Shown piece by piece: positions 50,031-61,306 of a DNA stretch of 64,000 nucleotides. Each line of letters begins with the position of its first letter. Position 1 is the first letter of the stretch. A program made the position numbers and the translations under genes. The notes under the pieces were generated by a model. That model worked only from the letters and a program-made list of their open reading frames with translations, made no database searches and had not been told where the DNA came from. This DNA is from Euonymus europaeus (taxonomy: Eukaryota; Streptophyta; Magnoliopsida; Celastrales; Celastraceae), in NCBI GenBank assembly GCA_963580455.1, contig OY756964.1, positions 4,960,001 to 5,024,000 on the forward strand, in the 5' to 3' direction.

Positions 50031-51249
50031 CCGATTACTCAGTAGACGAATTGATTGACCGAATAGTCAAGTTGGAACAAATTTACACTTTGAATTTTTA
50101 AATTTGTATTTTTTTACTTTGAGTGACCAAAATAAAATATGTTTTTGTAGCAGTTGATTCAAATAATTTAAAAGATAAATTACACGCAAAAAGAAGCATC
50201 TCTTCACTGTCCACTGTAGCACACAGGTTCCAGTTTTTACAAAATCCATCGTTTAGGGTTTCTGAATATAATATATATCTTAATATTAATTTAAACCGAG
50301 GATTCATATGAGTTGCTAAAAATACTAAATTACATCCGATTACTCAGTAGACGAATTGATTGACCGAATAGTCAAGTTGGAACAAATTTACACTTTGAAT
50401 TTTTAAATTTGTATTTTTTTACTTTGAGTGACCAAAATAAAATATGTTTTTGTAGCAGTTGATTCAAATAATTTAAAAGATAAATTACACGCAAAAAGAA
50501 GCATCTCTTCACTGTCCACTGTAGCACACAGGTTCCAGTTTTTACAAAATCCATCGTTTAGGGTTTCTGAATATAATATATATCTTAATATTAATTTAAA
50601 CCGAGGATTCATATGAGTTGCTAAAAATACTAAATTACATCCGATTACTCAGTAGACGAATTGATTGACCGAATAGTCAAGTTGGAACAAATTTACACTT
50701 TGAATTTTTAAATTTGTATTTTTTTACTTTGAGTGACCAAAATAAAATATGTTTTTGTAGCAGTTGATTCAAATAATTTAAAAGATAAATTACACGCAAA
50801 AAGAAGCATCTCTTCACTGTCCACTGTAGCACACAGGTTCCAGTTTTTACAAAATCCATCGTTTAGGGTTTCTGAATATAATATATATCTTAATATTAAT
50901 TTAAACCGAGGATTCATATGAGTTGCTAAAAATACTAAATTACATCCGATTACTCAGTAGACGAATTGATTGACCGAATAGTCAAGTTGGAACAAATTTA
51001 CACTTTGAATTTTTAAATTTGTATTTTTTTACTTTGAGTGACCAAAATAAAATATGTTTTTGTAGCAGTTGATTCAAATAATTTAAAAGATAAATTACAC
51101 GCAAAAAGAAGCATCTCTTCACTGTCCACTGTAGCACACAGGTTCCAGTTTTTACAAAATCCATCGTTTAGGGTTTCTGAATATAATATATATCTTAATA
51201 TTAATTTAAACCGAGGATTCATATGAGTTGCTAAAAATACTAAATTACA
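50031..51249 (+). repeat. Four-copy 305-bp tandem repeat, copies apparently identical
   Basis: Units start at 50031, 50336, 50641 and 50946 with CCGATTACTCAGTAGACGAA and end ...AATACTAAATTACAT; the last copy ends TACAG at 51250. Line-by-line comparison shows no difference between copies. Each unit carries short open frames on both strands (60-69 codons), but these are the same AT-rich text repeated, with no known protein family. Exact identity indicates recent expansion or an assembly effect. Confidence 0.93.
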
Positions 51250-53699
51250 GAATAGGATAGTAGGATATAAGACAGAATGTCATAATCATTAGATTAAAAC
51301 ATAATTTCTCAACAATTTTATTTTCGTACTGCTTGCCACCAGAATGATGACATTGCATAAAGCAAAACATAAGCTATCTACCAAGAAATCTATCTTAATC
51401 GATTGACAATAATAAAAAAGAATGAGTTTGATTCAATAAAAACATAAGCTATGTCTACCAAGAAAGCTACGGTTATTTGTTGATATTCTAGGTACGTACA
51501 AAATTTTGGTAGGTTATAGTCTTTTTTTGTATTCCAAGTCAACTAAAACATTAACATGGCTCCGAAGCAAGGGTGGCAAAGATAATATATGGTATTTTCA
51601 TATTTATTTAATTGACCATAACTGGATTGATTTAAATCCGGACAAGTAAATCGAATAATTATTGTGTTTTTAGTATGAAGCCTGTTTTGTTTGGGGGTCC
51701 GATTTGATGACCTGACTAGAGAAGTTGTTGCGGATCATCTGAGTGGATTTTTTGGAGGCTTACTTTGTGGAACGGAGGTGAGGGTTGTTAGGCCCGAACC
51801 AGAGCGCTCACATCTTTTAGGGGTCCGGGGGCTGTGCTTGAGATTTTTTTTGGGGTTTTATTACTGTGTGGTATTTAGAGGGTAGGGTGTTCACAAGGTT
51901 GTAACCCTAGCACTTTGTAATTCTCTTTTTCTGAAAATAGTGAAACTCTTTGCGACTCCGAGAATGTGGGCACAATTGACCGAAACTCGTAAATATGTCT
52001 TCTGTTTTTCGTTTTCCTTGCTTTGATTTCGGTATTTAGCAGCGATTATCAACAACAATAATCCAATTAGAGTATGGACTACTAAATAGAACATGGTTTT
52101 TGTGTTTGAATCCAAATATAGTTATATATCGGATAATTTTTTTTGGATTCAGATCTTGAATATGCAACTTAGTTCCAAAAAGGTATTTTCATGTAAAAAA
52201 TAACGGGGGTACGGAGATGGGTTTGTCAAAATCCAACTCGTCTTGTACTCGTATATGTTATTAGTTATATATATTATTTATATTATATGTTTTTTTTTGA
52301 TAAAATATTTATATTATATTTTATTACTTATATATATCTATAATTTATAATATATAAGTCATTACTTATATATATATGTTTTAATTATAAAATTTACAAG
52401 AACAAATTACTAAAAAAGACTCAGAAAAATATATATTTTTTGCACATATTAATCTTTTTAATAAACGTACTGATTTATTTATTTATTTCATGGATATTAT
52501 ATATCATTGTCAAACTCATTCATTTAATTTATTATAACTTTTATTATCCCAGTCGACGTTGCGGGTAAATAGGCTCCGTCCCAACAGGTTCGAGGATATG
52601 ATAAAAATTAAATACTCAGCGAATATTTTAAGAGAGGCAAACTGTGGAGCCCCTGTCACCTGTACTTTATTCTTATGTTATTAATTTTTTAAGCCTGACT
52701 CTACTTTATTTGAAGTCAATCAAATAAATGATAAATAAAAGGGTTGGTGGGGGAAGCAATGACTCGGATAATATTTATTTATAAATGAATTTCATTTTAA
52801 GAACGTGAGAAAAGTGGAAACCTCGACGTCAGTGTTTGGGTCACTGTAGTCCACGCAAGGCAAACCTGACATGCAACTGTTGCCTTTTGTGTACGACACG
52901 CAAGTCGTAAGACAAATTAATAAAAAATAAAAAGATCACAAATTCGACACGTGCTTAAATTATTCTTCATGCCATTTGTGTCACTCATAAATATCTTTTT
53001 ACTTTTTATTATTGAATCGCATAATCTGTAATTAATATTTTATTGATATTTCAATAACACAGACCGATTGACTGATCGACCCTGCCCTGACCAAACTAAT
53101 GAAAAGTAAACAAAATATTTAACATGTTTTTTTTCCCTCTTTCTTTTCATTAGGTCTTTTCTTTTTCCTCATTTGGGCTCGTCTGTCACGTGAAACTTTT
53201 TCCCTGTTTAACTTTTTCTTTTTCTTTTATTATTATTTTTTTATTATTATTATTACTATTACGTATTTGTTCTCACAATAAATGTCACTTTTTCATTTTT
53301 GGGTTCGGTCAGTCGTCCCTAATTTTACAGCAACATAAAAAACGTGCTAATTTTTTCTTTCTTAGGACCACAGCCTAAAATTGGGAAAAGAATCAGAGAA
53401 TCACAATTCTTCTCCAGCTTGGAAACATCTCCTCACCCTTCATGAACCACGAGGGATAAAAATTTTAGTTAAAAAAATTTCCTTAAACTATGCCATTCTA
53501 TTTTTGGGAATCGCCACTAATAGAAATTAATTAGGCATGGACTCACTCCATTCCTAAATAAGTGTCATTTTAGAAATTTATTTTTGTTTCAAAATATTTA
53601 TCGTTTTATGAATTCAAAGCATAATTAATAAAAAAAATTATTCTAAATTTACCCTTATTCACATTTTTCAATAAGAGCTTAATAATTGCGCATATTTAT
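51250..53699. other. Intergenic DNA
   Basis: No supported gene. A G/T-rich stretch at 51690-51890 is open for 64 codons but matches nothing known. 52260-52390 is nearly pure A/T. 52800-52920 is GC-richer with CGACGTCA and CACGC motifs resembling a plant promoter, but no gene follows. Confidence 0.5.
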
Positions 53700-53990
53700 G
53701 AGAAATGATATATATCCCATAAGATCCCATATTTTATTCCATTATATTATTACAATGGAATAACAAATTTTATTACAATGGAATAACGTATTCCATTGTA
53801 ATAGTACACATTCCACTGTACTAGAATATGTTATTCCATTATATTATTACAATAGAATAACAGATTCTGGTACAATGAAATAACGTATTTCATTGTAATA
53901 GTACGTATTTCACTGTAATAAAATATATTATTCAATTGTATGCTACAATGTAATAAATTATAAGATTCCATGAGATATAACCACATAGGA
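53700..53990. repeat. MITE-like array of ATTCCATTGTAATA palindromes
   Basis: The motif TATTACAATGGAATAA and its reverse complement alternate several times. The block is itself two copies of a unit of about 105 bases (starting near 53737 and 53832). Imperfect inverted ends flank it: ATATATCCCATAAGATCCC on the left, TAAGATTCCATGAGATATA on the right. No coding capacity. Confidence 0.7.
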
Positions 53991-54295
53991 TATAAAACGG
54001 CGCTGCACATTTATTAAATTTTTTATCTATTTAATAAGAGTATTTCAATCAAATGCATTTATTTTTTACTAATATTAAGATTATTTAATAACTTTTTTAA
54101 TTTGCAAAAATCTTGAAGGACACTTATTTTGAAACGGATGGACATCTTACAAGTTTGAGTATCATTATTTAACATTGGATACGCAAAATATTTAATTTAC
54201 AACGCAAAGATAGCCAATGATTATTGTCGCACATATAAAAGAGAGTTGGAACTTGGAATTGCTTGTGACAAGCAAGCAATCCATTTGCTTCCATT

Positions 54296-54378
54296 CATGT
54301 GCCCTTTATGACATTATATATATATAATGTCACAAAGGGCACATGAACCTTAAAAGAATGAGACTCCTTATATTCTTT

Positions 54379-54414
<36 letters not shown>

Positions 54415-54466
54415 AAAGAATATAAGGAGTCTCATTCTTTTAAGGTTCATGTGCCCTTTGTGACAT

Positions 54467-54497
<31 letters not shown>

Positions 54498-54547
54498 AAA
54501 GAATATAAGGAGTCTCATTCTTTTAAGGTTCATGTGCCCTTTGTGAC

Positions 54548-54596
<49 letters not shown>

Positions 54597-54630
54597 AAAG
54601 AATATAAGGAGTCTCATTCTTTTAAGGTCC
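54296..54630. repeat. (TA)n-linked palindromic array
   Basis: A unit of about 58 bases containing AGAATATAAGGAGTCTCATT and TTCATGTGCCCTTTGTGACA occurs once in reverse orientation (about 54327-54386) and then forward (about 54411-54468, 54493-54550 and a truncated copy 54593-54628). A partial forward copy lies at 54296-54316. Every junction is an AT microsatellite. Neighbouring opposite copies can pair into hairpins of 20 to nearly 60 bp. Confidence 0.88.
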
Positions 54631-54987
54631 TTTTAACAAGTGTTCAAGAGGCATGTTAATAAATTATGCTACGAATGAGATCAAGGCAAATCGATGACAT
54701 AACATTCGCTTCGGCTGGGCAATTTCAATGTTACCTGTCTAATCTCTAATCTCTATAAAATTACGTTTTTTATATTCCATAGATCCAAAAATGAGATTCA
54801 CTACTAAAATCATGTCTCAAGTGATAAGTCTCAAGATTCGGACGAAAAAATGATGCCAAAAAATATAAAATCACAATTTTTGTTATTAAAATCACAATTT
54901 TTGTTGTACTCCTATTGCCAATTTTTTTTTTGTTTAGAATCTATATTTCTAATATAATCATTTTATCTCTTTAAAATTTCTTTTCCT

Positions 54988-55350
54988 CTATTCAATAAAA
55001 CTAATGCTCTTATTCATTATTACAATCCTATGTCTCTAGTGATACGGTCAAACACATAAATTAAGCAAGAAAATATGAAATCACGATTTTAATTCTACTG
55101 TCTATTCAATAAAACTAATGCTCATATTCATTATTACAATCCTATGTCTCTAGTGATACAATTGAACAAAGAAATTAAGCAAAAAATATGAAATCACGAT
55201 TTTAGTTCTACTATTAATGCATAACTTTTTTTTATAGAACATACATTTTTTTTACAATTACTTTTATGTCTCAACAATACGGTCGAATATATTTTCTACT
55301 GTTAATGCATAACTCTTTTTTTATAGAACATATATTTTTTGTACAACCAT
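54988..55350 (+). repeat. Tandem duplications of about 113 and about 90 bp
   Basis: A unit beginning CTATTCAATAAAACTAATGC and ending ATGAAATCACGATTTT..TACT occurs at about 54988-55100 and 55101-55211. Directly after it, TTAATGCATAACT...TATAGAACATA repeats with a period of about 90 bases (about 55213 and 55303). Copies differ at several positions. Confidence 0.75.
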
Positions 55351-56622
55351 TTTTACTTTTTCTCTATTCGAGAGACAGAGCTTAGATTCACTAATAAATT
55401 AAAACCATAGCATAATTTTTCGTATTTCACATTGAACATGACCTCAAATACTCCGCACAAGCGACACTATATATGAGAACACTATATGAAAGGCCCAAAC
55501 AGCCAAAATTAATTAACTTGAAAAAAGACAGAAGAAAGAGTCGCCCCTAGTTAAAGATAAAAGCTATTAAAATAATCTTTAACACTAATTAATTAAGATT
55601 ACATATAAATGTTCTATTTTTATCCCTTTCTATGTTCTAAACCACCATTGAGGCCACCGACTGAGTGGTCTTTAATCCCACTGCGAGTCTTCTCGTAAAG
55701 ACCGACATGACATGACATGACATTAGGACGGGCAAGCAAACGGCGACACAGATGTCAATCTGCAAAACCGCGTGTCATTTATTATGGTGGAAATGTCGAC
55801 AAGTACACAAAAATAAAACCCCATCCCCACTGCCACGTGTACACAAAATAAATAAATATTTACTACCCTCCTCGGCCTCGTGTAAATTGTGTAGATGATA
55901 TTAAGGGGGGTTTTCTAGTCAAAACCGCGTAGAAGTTTTCCAACCCGGATTTCATTATTGATCCGGCACCGCAATAGCTAGTGTAGAAAGTAGAAGGAGA
56001 AGTACGTTTTTCCGAGGTAGGTAAAAACAAAAGATCTTACGGTAATTACACACGAAAGGAAAATATCTCCGATTAAAACTTTGCACAATTCAAAATAATT
56101 TAAATGACTCCACTTTCGTTTAATAGTGTATAATATAACGAGATAATCCGCATAATTTGTGAAATTAATACTTATTAAATAATAAATTGTGTCGTGTATG
56201 ATATAGAAAATGTTATAATAGCGTATAAAGTATAAAATTACTATTATAAGTATTTCAAATATGCTATTTCAAATTATTAACAAAGGGCGAAAGAGATACA
56301 CTTAAAAAAAATCAAATAAACTGTACACTTGTTGCGTGAGTAAAACAATGAACGCATAATAAATTTTTGAATTTGAAAAAAAGAATATACAAGCTCCTAG
56401 ACACTCTACCAAAGAGGAATAATAGATATTTCCATGGCCTATATCAATTTTTCTTATTCCTGGTACAAAAAAAATAAAATAAATAGAGACATTATTCAAT
56501 ACTCAAGGTCCACTAATTCCTTTTAGCCGGAATTGGGGGTTTTAGTAATTAATTACAGTTTTATTGGGGGGTTTTAGCAATTAATTACAGTTTTATTTGA
56601 AGGACGCTAATTCCTTTTCATT
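55351..56622. other. Intergenic DNA downstream of the JAZ gene
   Basis: No gene recognised. A GC-richer patch at 55660-55960 carries a G-box in GCCACGTGTACAC near 55832. The last 100 bases contain a direct repeat of TTAGTAATTAATTACAGTTTTATT. The JAZ 3' untranslated region lies at the right end. Confidence 0.5.
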
Positions 56623-57555
56623 TTAAAATTGAACCCCCAAAACAATGCTAAATTCAAGGGAAAACAGTAGACGGATGTCTCTAAACCGGAAAAATAACGA
56701 GTCAAAAGAAACGTAGTTGCGAGAAAACATTAAATTACCTTTCCTTGCGTTTCTCCAGGAACCTCTGCAGGGACTTCCTCCTGTAGATCGGCAGATCTGC
56801 AGGACGTGAGTACGCAACCATTTTTTACTTTCACAACAAAAAAGAAACACTGCACTTGATAACAATGAAGGCGAGTGACGACGTAGACAAACCTCCATTG
56901 AGACTCTCTAGCAGCTTTTGCTGATCGACTGAAGAACCGATGGACTTCGACTCCGGAAATTCCACGGATTTCGAGTTCCCTTCCTCAGCAAGCTTTATTA
57001 TCGCCTCCGCCTGAACAAAAGAAAAGAAGAGACAAAAAACATATTCAAAATCCTGAAAATTAATCAACAAATACTAAACCAAACAGAAATCTGAGAAAAA
57101 ATTGTAGACTGTCAACCTTGTCTTCAGCCATGTCAAAAACAGCGACCATTCCGTTGTAAAAAATCGTCAAAGGTGTAGTAGCTTGCTTCGGATCTTCTGA
57201 GATCCCGGAAACAGGCATGTAAACAGGTAAAAGACGAAGTGGTGTGTTTCGATCCGCTTGAGGAGTAGATGGAACAGAGTAGGACTTCTTCGAATACTGG
57301 TTCAGAGAGCCCGAAGAGATCACGGATTTAAGGATTTGGGGGTCAATCTTAGAAATTCCAGTCTGAATGCCTGCAAATTAGCACCAATTCGTGAGATTCA
57401 AAACAGAAAATCGCAAATGCAACACGAGAGTTCCAAGAAAATATACCTTGTAAGCTTCTTTGGCGATGGAGGAACTTCTGGAACTGAGATTTGGAGGAGG
57501 AGCCGGTCTTCTTTTCCATACCAAACAAATCGAGCTCCACAGGCGCTCTTGGCAT
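56623..57555 (-). CDS. JAZ10/TIFY9-type jasmonate-ZIM-domain repressor, 5 exons
   Basis: Exons 57555-57447, 57370-57117, 57010-56893, 56796-56739 and a tentative 56680-56623 join to 198 residues plus stop; Arabidopsis JAZ10 is 197. The N-terminus MPRAPVELDLFGMEKK and the following QFQKFLHRQRSLQGIQTGIS match the JAZ10 cryptic MYC-interacting domain. The ZIM/TIFY domain is TPLTIFYNGMVAVFDMAEDK (102-121) continuing AEAIIKLA. The Jas motif DLPIYRRKSLQRFLEKRKER is at 161-180. JAZ proteins repress MYC transcription factors in the nucleus and are degraded through COI1 when jasmonoyl-isoleucine rises. The degron reads LPIYRR rather than the usual LPIARR. Retention of the last intron gives KER followed directly by TAA, as in the JAZ10 splice variants known to be stable. 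The spliced last exon lacks the expected PY end, so it may be wrong. Confidence 0.91.
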
Positions 57556-57760
57556 GTTTGCTTCTTTTATCTTCTCTGTTTGCTTTTGCTTTTGCTTTAA
57601 ATGGGCTGATGAGTCGGAGGGGGATCGAGTGAGGGAGAAGGAGTGAGTGCTTATAAAGAAACTGCTTGCGAATGAGCAGGCACGAGAGAGAGAGAGAATG
57701 AGACGTCACTTGTTCTGGATTAAAAAATAAAAAATTACTAAAGTTATTAACTAATAAATA
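57556..57760 (-). promoter_or_regulatory. JAZ gene leader and proximal promoter
   Basis: A C/T-rich leader on the minus strand precedes the start codon. Upstream, near 57700, GAGACGTCACTTG contains TGACGTC, a TGA-bZIP/as-1-like core. No CACGTG box, the usual MYC2 site, was seen in the 200 bases before the start. Confidence 0.4.
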
Positions 57761-60540
57761 AGATATTTATTTTATTAATTTTAGATTCACATGTAATCTC
57801 AAATTCTCAATTCGAGCCACACTCGTTTTCTGATTTTTTTTTAAAAAAATTATTAGATTTTTCTTTTACAAATGAATATATAATTAGGAGGAGAAGAGAA
57901 TATCATCCAATATCATGTTAACACGCTCAAAATGGGAGGATCTGCAATGGTACAATTCCTCGAATATCTTGTTAAACTATGAATTTTTATTTTTTAAAAA
58001 CGACAAATTAGGATTTAGTATTTAAGAGTTAAAATTTAGTGTTTAAAGTTTAAAGATTATATTGTATGATTAAGTTTTAGCATTTATGAATTAGGGTTTA
58101 GATTTTTTTAACAATTCGACATTAGCCTAATTGGTTAAACGCGTGCAATGTGCTTGAGGTCAAACATTCAACATCAAATTAAGATTTAATTACTTAATTA
58201 GAGATTTATATTGCATGTATGCTTGGGAATTGGGACTACACGTGAGGGGATGAAGGAGCAAATGTAGTAATGCATTTTTGTTAGTCCAAGAATAACATAA
58301 AATGAGTCTCACTTCTATTTCACAAAAACAAAACACTTAATACAATCAAATCAACATAACACATATTCTAATACTATTATATCAGTAAAACACATGTCCT
58401 AATATTTTCACATCAGCAAAATATATGTCTTAGTACAAAATTATTATCTAATCATCTACTCTTTCATTCTCTCATCTATTTATCGAACAAAACTGACCCA
58501 AAATTCATAATGGATTTCGCATCTTTTACAAAAAGTCAAGTCACATCATCATTCACATCACCCAAACACATCTCTCAATAGAGTCACATCATTTCTCAAA
58601 AGAAAAAAAAATACAGCCACATTAACAAAACACATCTCTCAATCAAGCTTATTAAAATCAGACCGAACCGATCAACTGGTTCTGGTCATGTCTCCGGTCC
58701 GAAACCTGTGAACCGGTGTATATTCCAACCGGTTGTTTTTCACCGAACTGGCCTATTCAAACCATTTTGGTTCATTTACATTAATTTAAAAAATATTTTT
58801 TAAAACTTGTTTTTGATGGAATTCGAGTTAGTGACCTCTAAGTGTTACGACAAAATTGCAACCACTAAACTCTAAGCTTTTTTATGACTAATGTTGTACA
58901 TTTATTGAATATATAGCGTTTTTTAAAGTTTAAACACATATTATAATGTATATAATGCAAAACATATTTTTTAACATTTTGTTTTTTTAGAGAGGGAGGG
59001 GATTGTCGTTAGAATTTGGTGCTGAAAGCTAGGTTTAGGTCTAACTACAATACGAAATTGGGCCCATGCTGTTTGGTGGTGTGGGGGTCCCATTATTGCT
59101 AAACTTGGCTCGACTGAAGATTACGGACCATCAAAAGCGCGATCCTCTATTTCTCTGTTAATACCATTTTATCCTCATTTTTTAAAATTTTTTTACTTTT
59201 GTTGCTAAATATTATTGGTCATTTTTTGATTAATAAATGTCCAGAACTGTAAATTACAATTAGAACATCCAGCCAACTGCTTCTGTTAACAAAAAATCAC
59301 GCTTTCGCGCGGTTTCGCGTCTGTTCACGCTATAGCTGGTAAAGTGGAAAACTAGAAAAATAGACTTGGGTAATAACACAAGGACCACGTGTTTGAGATC
59401 TCGCTAGGCGTGCTGCCGAGCACGCACGTGTTTGAATTACCTAGTCCCACAACAATTTGTGTTCATTATTTAAAACGTTTGACCACAAAAACTCTTTTGT
59501 GGCGGGCGACCGATTATATATATATATATATATTTTTTTTTTCAATAATTAATAAAATAATATTAATTAGATGAAATCATTAAAAAAGGTGTGGTCCACC
59601 ATGGTGTTATTTATTTATTTATAGATGAGAGGATAATATATGAGAATATGTGCTTTTTATTGATATAGTTGTATTGAGATACGTGTTTTGTATATTTGTG
59701 AGTATATGATTTTTAAAAAAAATGTGAGACTTAGTATTAATTTTTGTGTAATTTTGTTGGAAAATTAATGAGAGAATGAAATAGTAGATGTTTGATAAAT
59801 ATTGAGAGGGAAAAATGTATAGTGATTTGTGTTTTCCTCATGTGATTATATTGTAAAACTTGTTTTGCAGCTGTGAGTGAATATGTTGATTGACTTTTTA
59901 TGTAATAGACGTAAAATCCAACTTAATGAGAATGAGATGTTGGCACCATTGTGAGTACTCTAAGTCGTCTTTTTTTTATGTCATTTTTTTTAAATACCAC
60001 TCAAAAATATGTTTGTCATTGGAATCAGACCATAGACTCACATATGCTAGCCTAGTCGATTATTAGCCTAGTCTATATCACGATATATCTTCAATGAACA
60101 AATTAATGAGTTCGGTACAAGGAAAGCTAAAAAAACCTATCCATCTCCTTTGCCCGTTCACTAATTGGAATTATGATTACTATCAAATATAAATTAATTA
60201 TCAATTATTGAGCGAATTTTCTATTAAAATATAGGAGTAATTTATCAAAGCATGTAATAAGGAGTATTGAATTGATGCAATTACTTCCAGAATTTATTAT
60301 TCAAATATAAGTTTTAGGGGGGCTACTCTTATAAAACGTGCTGGCATCTCCATGACTCGTGTCGACACATTATTGAAGAGTATTTTTTTTTGCTGTATTC
60401 ACGCCAATTATTTTTATGTATTTTTTTTGTCACGTTATATAAATAGTATATACGGTATAGGCAACAGGGATTACGATATGTCATTAACCTAAATCGTATT
60501 GTCGTAGAAATGATCGAAGTAGATTATCGTGTATAGATTG
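57761..60540. other. Repeat-rich intergenic DNA
   Basis: Contains a SINE-like head near 58115-58180, a diverged inverted pair near 58290-58400 and 59630-59740, an ACCGG-rich palindromic patch at 58660-58760 and a short (TA)n tract at 59514-59533. No gene was recognised. Confidence 0.5.
58112..58260 (+). mobile_element. Probable tRNA-derived SINE, limits uncertain
   Basis: TTAGCCTAATTGGTTAAAC (A-box-like, near 58122) and TTGAGGTCAAACATTC (B-box-like, near 58164) are spaced as in a polymerase III promoter and resemble the head of the SINE at 42121. No clear target-site duplication was found, so the 3' limit is a guess. Confidence 0.5.
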
Positions 60541-60616
60541 GTGTTAATATTCTATTTAGTCACCCAAAGATGATTTGCGTTTCATTTTGATTATCCAAAG
60601 ATAAAACGTCCCAATT

Positions 60617-60906
60617 CAGTCATCAAATTTTTGAATGTGTCAATTTGGTCACTCGAATAATTTTTAGCGATTTTGGGCAGTTAAAACATTTTATAGTGCA
60701 TATTGACTGTTTGAAAGAAATGGAGTTAACAATACATCTGATCCCCGAAAGATGATATGTGTTTCATTTTTGCCACTCATAGTTAAAAACGTCTGGTAAT
60801 ATTAATTATTCTAGTCAAGCTGCCACATGAGCGGGTTGACTATCCGAAATAACTAAAAACTATCCGAGTGATCAAATTGATACAAAATGAAAAATTTGAT
60901 GACTAA
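60617..60906. repeat. Foldback element with inverted arms of about 45 bp
   Basis: The left arm has AGTCATCAAATTTTTGAATG then CAATTTGGTCACTCGAATA (60617-60660). The right arm is its imperfect reverse complement (60861-60906, CCGAGTGATCAAATTGATAC then AATTTGATGACT). Related text (TTTAGTCACCCAAAGATGA) starts already near 60555, so the element may be longer on the left. No coding capacity. Confidence 0.65.
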
Positions 60907-61306
60907 GGGTGCGTTTGTTCCACATTTCGTACAACTTAAAGTTATGAGGTCCGCATAAAATGCTGTGCCAACCAAACGCTAAATGCTGTGCAAAATGAAA
61001 TGTTATCATCCATAACTTTTCAGAGCTTAAAGTTGTGGGATCTACAAAATTTTATAACCACATTATATAATTGCCCCTCCATATCTTAAAATTTTTTAAT
61101 TACTTTTTATTGTAATACATGTGTTTATAATTTTATTTACAAAATTAATCTAACAGAAAAATGAACCAAACACTCCACAGTATTTTATATAGCTTACAAC
61201 TGTGAGCTCTACAGTTTTTCATACAACATTTTTCATAACTTTAAGCACAACATTTTTTGACAACCTAAAGCTATGAAATATAATTGTGAAACAAACAGAC
61301 CCTTAA
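60905..61306. mobile_element. hAT-like MITE
   Basis: Terminal inverted repeats AAGGGTGCGTTTGTTCCACA (60905-60924) and TGTGAAACAAACAGACCCTT (61285-61304) pair with two or three mismatches around a non-coding core of about 360 bases. The core itself has subterminal inverted repeats (ACTTAAAGTTATG / CATAACTTTAAGC). The terminus resembles plant hAT miniature elements. An 8-bp target duplication is not clear. Confidence 0.7.

Noticed and set aside
50067..51226. Sets of 60-69-codon open frames repeated four times on both strands
   Set aside because: They recur only because the underlying 305-bp DNA is repeated. The proteins have no known family, overlap each other on both strands, and show no codon-level conservation to test.
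49258..51249. CRISPR-like array or prokaryotic repeat
   Set aside because: The units are 305 bp with no unique spacers, and the genomic setting is a plant nucleus.
51691..51885. 64-codon plus-strand open frame
   Set aside because: It sits in a G/T-rich stretch with no similarity to a known family and no promoter or splice context.
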